Shown here piece after piece: positions 1 to 12,000 of a DNA stretch of 64,000 nucleotides. The position numbers were made by a program, and so were the translations under genes. Location of the stretch: positions 992,001 to 1,056,000 of the forward strand of contig CALYLX010000127.1 of the NCBI GenBank assembly GCA_944990035.1, read 5' to 3'. Below the pieces are notes generated by a model that saw nothing but the letters and a program-made list of their open reading frames with translations, made no database searches and was not told the DNA's origin. This DNA comes from Clitopilus passeckerianus (Eukaryota; Basidiomycota; Agaricomycetes; Agaricales; Entolomataceae). Each line of letters begins with the position of its first letter. The stretch's first letter is position 1.

Positions 1-345
1 TTCGCAGGAGCCGGATGCCCACCGACGAGCGGGGCCAAGGAAGCCACCAACAGCGAACAGTACAAGCCACTCCCCTAAGCCACCCATGGGAAGCATGGAT
101 AGCATCGGTGATAGGAAAGCAGGGATGAGTCGGCCCAATCTCAAAGCTAGTGAAGTGATCCCTTCATTCCCAGGTCTGTTTGGGATTACTCCCTCACTTG
201 CGGGTGGCGAAGGTTGAGCTCCACGATCTGGGGTACCACTTGAATGAGTGGCACCCAACGTGTTGGTAGGCTCCGTAGACACGCCACCAGCACTCAAGAG
301 ACCACCGAAGAACAAAGCCCATAACCTGGGGGAGCGCGAAGTCAT
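1..345 (-). CDS. 5' part of an unidentified gene running off the left edge
   Basis: An open frame of 115 codons starts at an ATG whose first base is 345 and reads without a stop to base 1, so the 3' part lies outside the window. The N-terminus has a short hydrophobic run. A Pro/Ser/Thr-rich stretch follows, then a hydrophobic segment (about residues 88-105, 'GEWLVLFAVGGFLG') ending in 'ARRWAS'. A membrane helix followed by an arginine pair after a low-complexity N-terminus is reminiscent of fungal BCS1-like AAA ATPases, but no catalytic part is present, so this is only a suggestion. A TATA-like element lies about 90 bp upstream at 430-443 (reverse strand). Confidence 0.45.
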   Translation of the reverse strand, partial: MTSRSPRLWALFFGGLLSAGGVSTEPTNTLGATHSSGTPDRGAQPSPPASEGVIPNRPGNEGITSLALRLGRLIPAFLSPMLSMLPMGGLGEWLVLFAVGGFLGPARRWASGSCE

Positions 346-2399
346 CGTCGAGCTCAGTCCGTGGTGTCAGATATACAGTTGTGAGGTGAGTGGAAGAGAA
401 GATGCGATGACTAGTGTCAGGAATATTCCCCTTTTTATATGGCTGTGGGCGCCTTTTTATTCCTTGTTTTGTTGTCCGACCCGATTCCCGAGTGGCTAAA
501 AGCTAGACATAATGGGCCACCGGGCAGGTGCTGACAGTGCCCTGAGCAGACAGATAACCCTATGCCATTCCCAAGTGAGGTAACTATGGAGGCGCCCGAA
601 CTACGCCCAACGACACGCGTAGTCATCAGTGCCTTGAGTAACTGACCGTCATGTGTGTACACAGGATAACAATGGATGCCGCAGAGACACAAGGAAGAGA
701 ACAGCTATTTTGTTCTTCCTAGCAGAGCCTTCCTGCGTAAAAACAATCTTCATGTGGCCGCAGCTAGAAAAACTCTCATCTTCCTATTCTCCACTGCTTT
801 TGGCAATGTAACAGGATAAGAGGATCGGCATACTTCTGTTCGCTGGAAACCCAGTTTGTGGGTATCAGGACCCACTCTTCCCACCTATCAATGCGGATGT
901 AAAGAGGATTGGCAGGAGAAAACAGTGCCACTAAACCCGGGAGCAAAGGATTAGCTGGGAACTAGTCGTGCTTGCAGGTCATTTGTGGGTCCGAATTGCA
1001 AAATGCCCTGAAGGTCTGTGTCCACAAGTTTCGGCCAGATAGTGACAGCTCCTCGGATTTTCCATACTGGACAAATTATTGGTGTCCACAAATGCATCAT
1101 TATGGGCATATCCTCCAATGTGAAGAAAAGCAGTATTAGCGACTGACGTTGGCAACAATTACGAGTCTGGAGGTTACGACAGCGAGTTCTTTTTCCTTGA
1201 GGTTACTACGCGGTCGTCTGCATCAGTTCATCACTTACGTTTCCGCTCCCTCATTCGTTCGGTTGTCATCCTGTTCAAAGCCGATGTACTGCCGTCGTCA
1301 AAGTGATGTCATATGCCTACAAATGGTATACAAACACATGGTGCGCCCGTCGCCTATCGTTCGGCAAAGGTTGCCGCTGATCTCGGTGCGTCACGGTCTT
1401 TCGGTCAGCCTAATGGACGACGGTTGGTGCTGAATGGCATGGCTTCAAGTTCCCGTTATTCTCTCTGCTCTCCCATCTGCCCTTGAGCTTTAGCCCAGCA
1501 ATTTAAATCATGCGTTGGCATACGTTGGATTGTGGCACTGGATGAGTACTTACCTTTGACATTACGTTAGACGCACTGTAGGCCCGGTTGATATTTCTAC
1601 TACTTACTAGTAGCATTTGTTTGCTATTTAAGCACCAATATTCGTTCACTTGGAAGTTACAGAGATTGAAATTCATTCGGTGTAACCGAGTAGGTATTCG
1701 CTACGCAGTCCTTTTCTTCTCTGAAAAGACTCCGGACTCGTAATCAGCCATGCTGCAGCATTGGCCCACTCCCACAAGTTAGTTGGACAGATGGTCGAAG
1801 ACTATCTGTGCGTGACGTGACAAACGTTCACTATTTTCGTCACGGGTTGCCAGTGGACTGCCTTGACGTGGACAACCAGTGCGAACAATACGAGACTCTA
1901 TGTACTCGACCACAAGGGCGCTCCTCAGATCATTCTCTACTAGATAAAAACGTTAAGGTTCCCCGGCGACAGACTTATCGCAGTGGGGCAGTGAGTTGAT
2001 GGCCTGCGGAAATTCAATTCTTTCGTGGCTTTTACAGCAACTATTTTACCAAAATTTTACTGTTTACTTGGCATTTACGCTAGTCGATAGTGACTCTTCG
2101 GCCTGACTTGTTGTAGAACGTCTGCAAGTAATCTCCAGGTTAAGATGCAAAACGTATAACTAATAGTGGCGAAGGATTTGGGATAGCGGCTGCTCCTGAA
2201 CCTTTTCTGTGTACGGAGTGATGCCATGCCTCAGACATCCATTTCCTTGTCCGATTCCAAATGAGAAGTCGGCCAAGCCCACTCCTCGACATGCGATACT
2301 TTAGGCCTGTCTATCATTGATGAAGTTGAAAATACGCCATTCTCGTCACTGGGATACTAGCAATTAATATCTTGTGAAGCTCTTTGTATCAGAGAAACT
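346..2399. other. Gene-free stretch of about 2 kb
   Basis: Only short open frames on both strands, the longest about 94 codons, with no recognisable domain or splice-supported extension. It contains the promoter of the edge gene on the reverse strand. No repeat or RNA gene was seen. Confidence 0.4.
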
Positions 2400-3828
2400 T
2401 CACCCTTCGATAGAGAATTCCACTATTCCACGCCCTATTATGAGCGGCATTGAAGCATAAGACAAACTGGAAGTGTTTGCGGAATACTGTTGTCGGTCTG
2501 GATAACCACATATCTTGATTTCAAATTTGTCCAAAATGCGCCACTGCGCATTAGAGATACATGCATCGAGATCTAACAGGGTTGCGGCGGCCCATTGAGT
2601 GAATTGATCGGGATTCGTATTTCGGTTTGATGATTCCTTGAGAGTGGGGGAGAGCTCGCGCAGAGAGGGTGGAAGTCGGAGATCTTCCAATGCTTGAAAA
2701 TCCACGTCGTTGTACATGACTTCACTGAGGTTGAGAATAAACGCAAGGGTTTTCAAGTTTGAGCAGCTTGCAATGCGGGGTAAGGGCACTGGAAACTTAT
2801 TTCCAGTAGAACGGGAAAAAGAGGTGCTTAAACGAACTCACATATGTCGTCCTCCTGGACTCAGTGCAATGGAGACGCAGTGTCGTGATGGTATCCTTGC
2901 ATACTGAGAGGATCTCGGGCACTAGGGTGTTATGAGACTCGGTAGTAATTGCGATCGTAAGCGATTCGAGACACTTCAGGTCAAGCACAGAAGTAATGCC
3001 AAGAAACCAGTTAATATCCATTCGGCTCTCCGGCTCGAACTCGGAGTCAAATTCGAATTCGCTGGCATGAGGCATAGTGAGTGTTAGCGTGGTCAGCTGC
3101 GTCGAACTTGAAGAGCTAGAGAACTTGGTTGGCTTTCCCCACAAAGGTACGATGAGCATAGCATCAACAAGATGTACGGCTTTTAGGCTGGATCCAAGAA
3201 CGGTTGGAATGGGTACGTCTGTTGCACCGACGATAGTGAGGGAAATCAGCTCGGTACTGGTTTCAACAGCGGCCTGGAGGGAGGCCCTTAGTTGAGGGGT
3301 AAGATCCATCCATGAGAAGCATTCAAGGTCAAAGTGCTGGAGATGGGCTCGAGAGTAGAGCCCGATGTTTTCCATGGGCCCAGCAGCCAGTAGAGCGACC
3401 ACATGTGCAAGTACATGCTCCTGTTCATCCCTGCACACCGTCTGATGATCGTATGAGAAACGATCTGGTCGAATACCACAGACCTCTGGGTCATCTAGAA
3501 CGTTGAGTATGCTCAGGGTTTTGACGTGTTGAATGATATGCGGATTTCTGGACAGAACAACGTGCAATTTCTTGACGTTGTTCACTCGACTGCAAAAGTT
3601 TACGACGACGTTTACGACGACGTCTCGAAATAGTCGCTGTTGGGATCGATGTCGGAGGCTGGAATTAACGAGGCCGAGTTGATTCAGGCAAAGCACCCGG
3701 TCTTGCCTTGGCCATGTGTTTTCGTCCCAGATGACACCGAGAATGAGATCAAGCACTTCTGGGGGGAAGACAGGGATGGGAATGGCTTGAATCCGCCCTC
3801 CACTGCCTCGTGGGGTCGTCAACAGCAT
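2400..3828 (-). CDS. F-box-like / leucine-rich protein
   Basis: Two exons on the reverse strand, 3828-2842 and about 2795-2400, with a short intron (donor GTGAGT at 2841). An acceptor at 2796 keeps the frame and gives about 460 aa. The stronger-looking acceptor at 2789 would break it. Residues about 17-60 ('PVFPPEVLDLILGVIW', then a loop and 'LGLVNSSLRHRSQQRLF') match the F-box pattern of Agaricomycete proteins: Pro-Pro-Glu-hydrophobic helix, then 'vs..wr..a...lf'. The rest is weakly leucine-rich with irregular repeats. Such proteins are expected to recruit substrates to SCF ubiquitin ligases. The family is large and fast-evolving in mushrooms, so a specific role cannot be given. Confidence 0.7.
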
Positions 3829-3987
3829 GGTGAAGAAGGAAGTCAGAGAAATTTTACTCCGACCTATTTATTCTCAGCATGTCAATTGGTTGCTTTGTAG
3901 CTGGTTATGGTTCCCCCTTCGGGACGTTGCGGGGACGTGTAACAAAGCAATATTGATCATGCTGGTCTAGGATCTTATCTGCGTGTG

Positions 3988-4134
3988 ATGAAATCAGATA
4001 AGATCTTCTACCTCAAAAGATCACTCCTCGCAGAACTGGCAGACTTGGAATACAACCCTGAGGTCTACCGCAGTAGCACGATACCGAAACCACTACCCAG
4101 ACGACAGCTTCCTTCGAGATCGAGCGCTGAATGA
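3988..4134 (+). other. Upstream ORF overlapping the next gene's start
   Basis: A 48-codon ORF whose TGA at 4132-4134 overlaps the proposed ATG (4131-4133) of the downstream gene in an ATGA arrangement. It could be a translational uORF, or part of an alternative 5' exon. Nothing in the peptide is recognisable. Confidence 0.3.
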
Positions 4135-5456
4135 GCGAAATACAGCTGGAGGTTGCACAGGCTCAGGCCATTGTTGAGAAGCATCTTACGGGGCCAGCTC
4201 GGGTTACGGCTTTGAGAACGTTGAGTCGTCGCGGGAACAGGTAATATCTTTATTTGGATCTGATAACCCACCTAAATTGTGTTTTCTATCGCAGCTACTC
4301 CAGTAAATCTAGGTCCTTTGTCCTTGACATCAATACGCAGGCCGAAGACACCTATGTGGATGGTCTGCGCACTCAGACCTGTTTTCTCATTCTTGCCCAC
4401 CCTCATGAACCTGCAACGAGCAGCGAGGACCTGGAATACCACTCAAATACCTTGGAGATAACACATCAGCTTCTTTCATTAATCTCATCCCAGATTCACT
4501 CCCCCGACCCATCTTTACCCCCGGTTGTATCACATAAAACTGCCGGAATATTGGATACCACTCTGACGTTATTGTCCTATCATTACATTCTCTCACCACT
4601 CATCCCTTTCCCTTCTCGTTTCATACTTTCATTGGCTGAAGCACGGAATACGGGCAAGCTATCTCCGCAGAATCTAGTGACCTTGGAGCTGCGCCTGGGT
4701 CACTTCTTCGGCCAACTGCACAGTCAGGTCCAGAACGATTGGTTTGGGTTGCCAGTTGATACCCAGGGGAAATCCTCTCCAAAGCCTTTCGGAGGGCTAC
4801 CCGGACTTTCTATATCCATTAACGAGCCTCCGTATGAGTGTGGATACAGCTGGCAGGAGACGTTCACGGCACTGGTTGACGACCTCCTGCTGAGGCTCAA
4901 GAAACGAGACGAGCAATACCCCGCAGAAACCGGTACACTTGCGTATGAGGAAGTGCAAAGGTGTCTATCTCGGGCTATTGGATCCTTCCTCTTCGATGAT
5001 GTCGATGTTCCTTCCTTGATCTGGTTCACGGGAGGAGAGGAGAATATATACATTGTAGATCCGGAGGCATCAGAGCCCTCGGACTCCATTGGTGCAGCAC
5101 CAGGCACTTTTGCTGCCATGGTTCCAGAAATGGGCAATGCTATCTGGGGAGATCCATTGCTCGAGTCTGTGATGCTTGGCAGCGGCGATATCCTGTCTTC
5201 CGGCAAGGCGACCACTAAACCTAGCCAAGCTTTCATGGAAGGTTATCTCGCTGGAGGTGGAAAGAATCCGAGAGTGTTTCCTAGACATACAACGAAGAGG
5301 ATCTGGTACAACGTGCTTTTAGCACTCGTTACTTTGGTAGGGGATACGAATGGTGATGAGGATAGCATTGGAGAGCAGAGGAAGGAGCAGATGAAGTGGG
5401 CTCGGAAGGTCCTGGACAAGAGTGTGGAGAAGTTGAAAGATGCGCCTTGTTATTAA
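4131..5456 (+). CDS. Aminoglycoside-phosphotransferase-fold protein with degenerate active site
   Basis: Exons 4131-4240 and 4295-5456 (54-nt intron GTAATA...CGCAG) give 423 aa. The N-terminal 'AQAIVEKHL' and the 'LGHFFGQLHSQVQNDWFGLP' region (about residues 171-190) resemble the APH/choline-kinase fold. In that fold a helix is followed by 'LH.iq.d.FG', then the Brenner motif and a metal-binding Asp. At the catalytic loop (282-287) this protein has TGGEEN where HGDxxxxN is expected. The later 'IWGDPLLE' block (320-327) is well kept and ends the fold. The C-terminus 'RHTTKRIWYNVLLALV' looks like conserved fungal APH-like proteins. A catalytically dead or repurposed kinase fold is inferred. No substrate can be named. 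The start is uncertain because an upstream ORF overlaps it. Confidence 0.65.
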
Positions 5457-5925
5457 CTATCCACCTTTGTAGCTTATCTATGAGATATAAATCAACCTGT
5501 ACACACACCAAGCCCAAGGCGTTGAAGGCCGATCGGAATAGCATGCGGAAGGCTCGGGTGAATCGTTACCACCATGTTTCATGGCCTCACGTCACGAAGC
5601 GTCCTCACGATGGATGAACGCTGACGGTGCTGCTCGATCACACCCAGTTCCATTGCCCACAAATTACGTCAAAGGGAGGTATCTTCGAACTACATTGGGG
5701 ATTTGGGTCGATGGCGGAGAACCCCAGAGAAAGAAGGTGTCGTTGTTGCAGACCCCCGGAACGACAATCAAGGCGTACATGCACGCATTTCTGCAGGTGA
5801 ACAAGCTTGTGTTGAATTGAGTGTAAGAAGGCAAAATTAACGAATTGTAAAATGGGAGGATACAAAGGAGAAACCACATAAGGTAAAGTAGTTTGACAAA
5901 GTAAACGGAAGGTTTGTTCCTAGTT
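5457..5925. other. Intergenic, convergent 3' ends
   Basis: About 470 bp between two convergent genes. Short open frames only. No coding or repeat signal was recognised. Confidence 0.4.
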
Positions 5926-7075
5926 TCACGCCTTGCCTATAGTGCTTGTCGCTTCCGGATGCCTAGCTTGCCATTCTGCACACTCGCGTTCAAATGCCTC
6001 AACATATGGCTATTTGGGAAGGAGAATAATGTCAATGGACGGCATCAATTGAGACGCGGAGACACTCACTTTCTTCTCGGCTTCAGACAAAGTCTGCCAT
6101 TTTTCAGCCGCCTCTTTCATGACTTCCCTCACATCTCTGCCGTTCCTTTCCTTCCCCATGTACTCGACCACAAATCTACGGGTCAGAATCGATTAGCAAT
6201 CCCGCTCTTCGCCATACTGCAAAAAGACGTACTGTACGTAGGCATTCTTGGGCCTCCTAAGCGAAGGAGGGGTAGGAACGCGATTCTTTCCCTTAGCCGC
6301 ACGGGCCCGATTGATAGCATTGAAAGTATCCAGGGGCAGGTCGGCGAGGAATGCTTCCCGAGCCTTCTTCGCCTCCTCGCGTTTCACTGTGATTTCTTCT
6401 TGAATGCGCTGGGTTGAGAAATCTATTAGCGCGTATAGTCAGGTAGTTTTGGATGCTGCATACAAGCTTTTCTGCCTCGGTAATATTCTTCCACGCTTCT
6501 CCGGCTTCTTTGGCAACAGCAGTCACGGCTCCACGATTCTTGAGGTCTCCAGTCCAATTGGGGAGGAATGTAGTGGTGTACCAATGAATGTAGTTGTTGG
6601 GAGGCCAGCGGGGAAGTTTAGGAACTAATGAATCATTGAAAAGGAATCAATTATGTGACGGCGTCGAGCAAAGAAAGAGGACACCTACGGACTGGCTTCG
6701 GAGCCTTCTTCACCACCACTTTCTTGGGCTTAGGAGTGGCTGAAGCACAAAGGTATAAGTACAATGACGAAGGGCAAAATGGAGGAAGCACTCACTCTTC
6801 TTAGCGGCAGCCTTTCTCGGCTTAGCCTTCGTAGTAGTGGCTTTCTTGGTAGCGGTCTTCTTGGGTTTATCCTCAGAGCTCTCCGAAGAGGTTGACTTCT
6901 TCGCTGGGCTTTCAGCAGCAGCCGAGTTCAAGAAAGTCCGTGCTTGAACCTGGAAAGTTGGCCGAGACCGAGCAGCAACAAACACAGAACGCGTCGCAGT
7001 CGGAGTTGAACGCGTTCTTGCGACATTTGAGGAAACATGGAGAGCAGAAAGGCGAGCCGTCAGAGTAGGTATCAT
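5926..7075 (-). CDS. Mitochondrial HMG-box DNA-binding protein (TFAM/Abf2-like)
   Basis: Six exons on the reverse strand: 7075-6796, 6739-6689, 6624-6464, 6408-6233, 6175-6070 and 6009-5926, all phase-consistent, giving 285 aa. The first ~45 residues are rich in Arg, Ser and Thr with no acidic residues, a typical mitochondrial presequence. A Lys/Ala/Thr-rich linker (about 60-110) follows, then HMG box A (about 116-180, 'NNYIHWYTTTFLPNW') and HMG box B (about 216-278, 'RPKNAYVQFVVEYM'). A two-box mitochondrial HMG protein packages and maintains mitochondrial DNA, like Abf2 and TFAM. The gene is divergent from MED8 with a 312-bp shared promoter region. Lysine-rich linkers also occur in nuclear HMG proteins, but the presequence favours mitochondria. 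Confidence 0.85.
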
Positions 7076-7387
7076 TCTTGGCTAATGAAAGGGCCTGAAA
7101 ATAGAGGTTCGTGTGACGATAAGTGAACCTAGTTGCTAACGAAGGGCGGAATGGCAACTTGAGGTTGAACTGGGCCGGGCTGGTGATGGAGTTGTTTGGA
7201 GTTGCTTGCTTCAGGGGCCGTAAGCTTTTACGACCAGACTCGCATGGGCTGGCGACCCTGCAAGTTGCAGCAAAAGCCTGACGGCGAAGCGATCGCAATT
7301 GAAATACTCTCCAAGGTTTCCTAGGGCTCTGAAGTTGAACAGGGACTGCGTTAAACTGCTTCTACTTTTGAACGCTAGGAAGCCAAC
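7076..7387. promoter_or_regulatory. Shared divergent promoter region
   Basis: 312 bp between the start codons of the HMG-box gene (reverse) and MED8 (forward). No clear TATA box was seen on either strand, as expected for housekeeping genes. Confidence 0.5.
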
Positions 7388-8515
7388 ATGAACTTTGTAC
7401 ACGGACAACTGGCTCCAAATGCTGCTGGCCCAAATCGCCCCGGCTCGACTATTCCACCGTCGCAAACACCCAACGCGGCTCCTCCACAACTTAACCCAAA
7501 CATTCCCGTTTCAAACTTGGAATCACTACGCTTTAAAGCAAACCAGATAATAGACTCCATCCAAGCCCTACAACAAATGATTGAACTTGGGGCGTACCAT
7601 AACCAGATGCCGAGCTGGCCAGATGTCTTGACGAAGTACAACATCCTTCTCAGTCAAACGCACTCGTTTAGTGTCGGTCTCGCTGGGTCCACCGGAAGCT
7701 CAAACGTAGCTTCTGGCTCCCAGGCGAATTCCAACATACCAGGATTGGGAGGAAGATCTGGTAACGCTCAGGCCAGCGGTTCAGGAGGATCGGGCAACAT
7801 CTTGGAACGAATCGTCCTTCATCCAAGCGTATCGATGCCGGATACTCAGCTCGAAGCGGAGGTCATCCCACTTCTTCGAAACCAACAGACGAATGATGTT
7901 CTACGAGCGGAGAACGACACAGTCCGTAGGCTTTCAGAACACATGGTCACTCGCGGATCCGTGGGTGTTCTTACACCTCAATCTTCCACGAATCCCCCAG
8001 GTTTTGGGGCTGGTTTTGGTGGAAGGGAGAAGAAGCCTGTGGAGTATGAAGATGTACTCCGGGAGTGTGAGGAAATTAAGAGCGAGCATGATAGAAGGGT
8101 GGATCGAGCCGTACGGGCTGTGGCGATGCTGAGGGAGAAGTTCGAGTGGAAGCAGCGTGTTGAAGTAGAGGTGGAGGAGCCGGAGGAGTTGGAATGGGAT
8201 CCCCGAACTCGACCTGGTTTGGAATCCAAAGACGATGGTGCTGATACGGAAGGCGGGGACGAGGAGATGGATGATGACGATGAGAGCGATAGTGACGGAA
8301 AGGGAGACGACGGCAGTAGTCCGGGGGCCGCAGGTGCCCTGAATGGAGGGGATACAAATATGGAGGAAGAGGAGGAAGAAGGTAGCGACGGGGACGAGAA
8401 CGAGGTACAGGCTATGGTCGACTCAGCAATGGAGATCCAGACACCCCCTGCAACCGCTACTACTACAAACAGCGGACAAGGCAACATGGTTATTGATATT
8501 GATGCGGTTACATAA
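7388..8515 (+). CDS. MED8: Mediator complex subunit 8
   Basis: Single exon, 375 aa. Residues about 42-100 ('NLESLRFKANQIIDSIQAL...MPSWPDVLTKYNILLSQTH') match the conserved N-terminal helices of Med8. 'IVLHPSVSMPD...VIPLLRNQQTNDVL' (about 140-175) matches its second conserved block. A helix around 'YEDVLRECEEIKSEHDRRVDRAVRAVAML' follows. The C-terminal third (about 265-360) is an extreme Asp/Glu-rich acidic tail, common in fungal Med8. The protein is part of the Mediator head module that couples activators to RNA polymerase II. It is divergently paired with the mitochondrial HMG gene. Short Pro/Asn-rich and Gly/Ser-rich linkers separate the conserved blocks. Confidence 0.9.
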   Translation: MNFVHGQLAPNAAGPNRPGSTIPPSQTPNAAPPQLNPNIPVSNLESLRFKANQIIDSIQALQQMIELGAYHNQMPSWPDVLTKYNILLSQTHSFSVGLAGSTGSSNVASGSQANSNIPGLGGRSGNAQASGSGGSGNILERIVLHPSVSMPDTQLEAEVIPLLRNQQTNDVLRAENDTVRRLSEHMVTRGSVGVLTPQSSTNPPGFGAGFGGREKKPVEYEDVLRECEEIKSEHDRRVDRAVRAVAMLREKFEWKQRVEVEVEEPEELEWDPRTRPGLESKDDGADTEGGDEEMDDDDESDSDGKGDDGSSPGAAGALNGGDTNMEEEEEEGSDGDENEVQAMVDSAMEIQTPPATATTTNSGQGNMVIDIDAVT

Positions 8516-9076
8516 TTTAAAGGTAAGAATTCCTTTTGCTGACTATCACTTTACCCTGACGCCAACCCGGACAGTCGTAATTCACTTGTAATTCTACAAA
8601 TGCAATCAGAGTCGGCGAAGATGCCAACATCAGATTCTTTGGAGCCGTTTCGCGTCCTTGAATGCCTACTTCGGTGAACAGCACCTGGTACTTGGCAGCT
8701 TCGTTGGGCTATAACTCGCGTCATTCGCTACCTCCTTGACAGTGACGATGACATTCGTTCTCTACTAAATTTCCATGATGATGAAGGCCGAAATCTCATC
8801 GGTCTTACCGGCGACAGATTCTTCAACGATCAAGACAGCTGCATTCCCCTTTTTGGCGAAACGACTTCCATTTTGAGGCCTCTTCATCATTCTCAATATC
8901 TCACGTCGGTGTGTCCTTTCAGCGAATCACAATCCAAACTCCGAATACACAACGCATATAAGCACCTTTCTGTCTTTCCATCCCCCAGTTCCACCTCTCT
9001 CTCTTCCCCGTTTTCTGCTTCACCAGTTTTCCTATTCGTTTACTTGCTGCGTCCCCATCGTCGGGCAACATCGACG
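8516..9076. other. Intergenic, promoter of the CPL1-like gene
   Basis: About 560 bp. The last ~130 bp before 9077 are pyrimidine-rich, typical of strong fungal promoters. A weak TATA-like 'CATATAAG' lies near 8955. No gene is supported: the open frame beginning at 8873 simply runs into exon 1 of the next gene. Confidence 0.45.
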
Positions 9077-12000
9077 ATGCGGCTCAAAACCACGCTCTTT
9101 TTGACGTCTCTGTTAACACTGCTTCAATTCTCTGCTTATGCTCAACAAGTTTCTCGTCCCTCCAAAAGAGGTGGGGAACGCTTGGAGAAACCTGCGCCGG
9201 TCATTCAGTCTCGCCAGCATCACGTTAAAAAGGACCTGATCGACCTGTGCCTGTCCACCAATGCACTAGCAGTTCTTGGCCTTCCAGGCATTCTAAACCC
9301 ACTTCTAGCCGGGTTGAACTTGTGTCTTTGTGTCCATGTATGTCTACCATCCGTTTGTCGAACAGACACTGATATGATTCGTAGGACCTGGATATTTTCT
9401 TGGAGTCTCATGTTGGCATCCTGCTGGGTAATCTCCTTGGAGGGAAGAACAACCTTTTGGCACGATTAGACCTGCTGGTAAGATTTCTCTGCCGCTTCTT
9501 AGGATTGCTCGCTAATGTTAGCTTCAGATCCATACTTCTCCTGGGTCGCATGAATGTCATTACCCACCTCATTCGTCTCCGCACTGTACTGCTCATAACC
9601 CATGTGGATATACCTGCACTCCTCCCTACGTTCCCGGCACTTTGAACGGTCATCCGGCCTGCATTTGTCCTCCGCCTTTCATCGAATGCAATGGTCAATG
9701 TAGTCGAGTGAGCGACTTCCCCTGCTCAAATCTTCGTGTATCTGATCAACTAAAAAGACTTGTGGCACTGCTCTTCCACAGAAACGTGCTTCTCCTCGGG
9801 CCATCAAAACTTTATCCGACGCATATGTGACCTGCAAACCAGGCCAGGCTGTTTGTGGTGTACCTGGACATGTAGCTACATCATCTGCCTTTGAATGTAT
9901 CGATACTACAGTGGCTTCAGACAGTTGTGAGTACGACGCCCCACATATAAGTTCAACAACCTCATCGTTCTCCCAGGTGGAGGTTGCGTGACTCCTCACC
10001 CGTCCACCGATTCGACTACGTCTGTCATTGGCCTGGATTGCGGTCGCCTTCCCGGTGTCGTTGAAGCGAGTTGCCTGGAGTCCAGATGTCGCGTCACCCA
10101 ATGCAAGGATGGTTGGACAGTCGATTCAGATTCACGTTCATGCATTCGCACACCCGGTGTTGGTACAAGGATGAGGAGGGCTCGTCGCGCTGCCACCATT
10201 ACTTCAAAAATCTCGACCCTCGTTGGCCCCGACTTATCCACCAAGATTGAGGACCTCGTCGGTCTGGTTGCAACCCTACAAGAATGCTCGGTTGTACCCA
10301 CTCCATCATCTCCCCTCGTCGTCCCTGTAGGCTCGGTCGGGCTCACGGATGGCAGCCTCGTCAACTCTGTCGTCGCTGTAACTGGCAATCTTCTCATCTC
10401 CGCCGATATTGATACCCTCATCCACAATGTCGACCTCCTGGTCCAGAGCAACACCCTGCTTTTAGGCGCTATCGACGGGTGTGGATGCACAGACGCACTT
10501 GGCTTGGGATATCTGTTATCTAGCCTTGAAGCTGTCATCGGTGCTACCTTGGACCTTCAAGCCGGTTTGGGGCATCACGTCACTGCGCATATACCCGGTG
10601 ATTCGCCCACAAGTACTCATCCGTCTTCGAACCCAACACACCAGAGTCATACTTCAACGAGCAGCCACCATCACACGCCTTGGTCCACTACGAGCACGAC
10701 CCATTCCGTCCACCATTCCCCCCATCCCTCAGCAACCGCTTCACCAGTTCTGGGGGCAGGGCTTTCACCAGGTCTGGGACTTGAGCTCGGAACCGTCATC
10801 GGGGTTGCTGCAGATGCTTCGCTGAATTCGGGCTTAGATATCCTGAACCTCGCTGACGTGGGGCTCCTGGCCGAGTCCGATTTGAATTTCCAGCTGGACA
10901 TCGTCGTTGACCTAGTTCTCGACTTGTACAATCAGTCACTCGCGTTCGACATACCTTCCTCAATAATTCCAACCCCTCAATCAACCAGCGACACCGGAAT
11001 CACAACCAATGTTGCAACCTCTCTTTCGGCGACCCTCAACACCGCTTTATTGCTCTTTGATTCGACCGACTATGTCGGACTCACGGTCAATGTCCAATCG
11101 CTTTTAGATGCCACCAACCTTACGCTCGCCGCTATTGATGGTTGTGGTTGCGCCGATACAGGGGCCTTGCAGACCATCGCAACATCCTTGGATGCTCTTG
11201 TCGCCGCAACGCTAAACTTGAAATCGTGGTGTACGAAACACTACCGTCTCCGTTCGCGTTCACCCCTCCCCGACCTGACTGCTACGCAGATTGTGTCCCG
11301 TGAGCAGGACGATGGGATCGTCGTCGGCCTCGATCACCTATTCTCTCTCCTCAACCTTAAGGCAGTCAAAGCTAGGATTGGGTTCAAGGGTTTAGCCGGC
11401 CCTGGCCTATCCCATACGGTCAATGGCTATCTCGACGATCTGCATATTGGTCTCGCCAACAGTCATGCTCACAAACGAGCGGATGGAGTCCCAGTGCGTT
11501 CGAAACACAACACCAAGGCTACTGTGAATGCAACACTCGTTGCCAACATCAAGACTCTTACCTATCTCGTCGTCGACCTGGGTCATGCTTGTGGTTCCTC
11601 GTCCCTCCCCCATGTACCATATAATCCACCTACCGAAGTCATTCCTGGTTCTTCGTCAATTGATACGGGGCTATTTACCGCTATCATCTCCAAAACGGAG
11701 CTACTCCTCAACGTGAATACCATCGGATCTCTAGTCGTTGCTGTCGACGCACTTGTCGACATTTCCAGTGCCGTCAAGACCACCGTTGGTGGCTGTGGAT
11801 GTGTGGATGATCTTGGGTTAGGTGTAGTAGTCGTGGGTTTAGAGGCGGTGGTGGCGGCTGCTTTGGACCTGCAAGTATGGTTGTCCCTGAATCCAGTCAT
11901 TATTGGCGTTGGCTCTCACTCTCCTCAACACCCTTCCCATGTGCCACATGTGCCCCATTACACCCATCATCCGCATACAACGACTGGTATTGTCGCCCTT

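Noticed and set aside
346..2399. Degenerate transposon in the 2-kb gap
   Set aside because: No reverse transcriptase, integrase or transposase motif and no terminal repeats were found by eye.
7978..8487. 169-codon Ser-rich reverse ORF opposite MED8
   Set aside because: Antisense of the Asp/Glu-rich tail, which reads as Ser/Ser-Pro; an artefact of composition.
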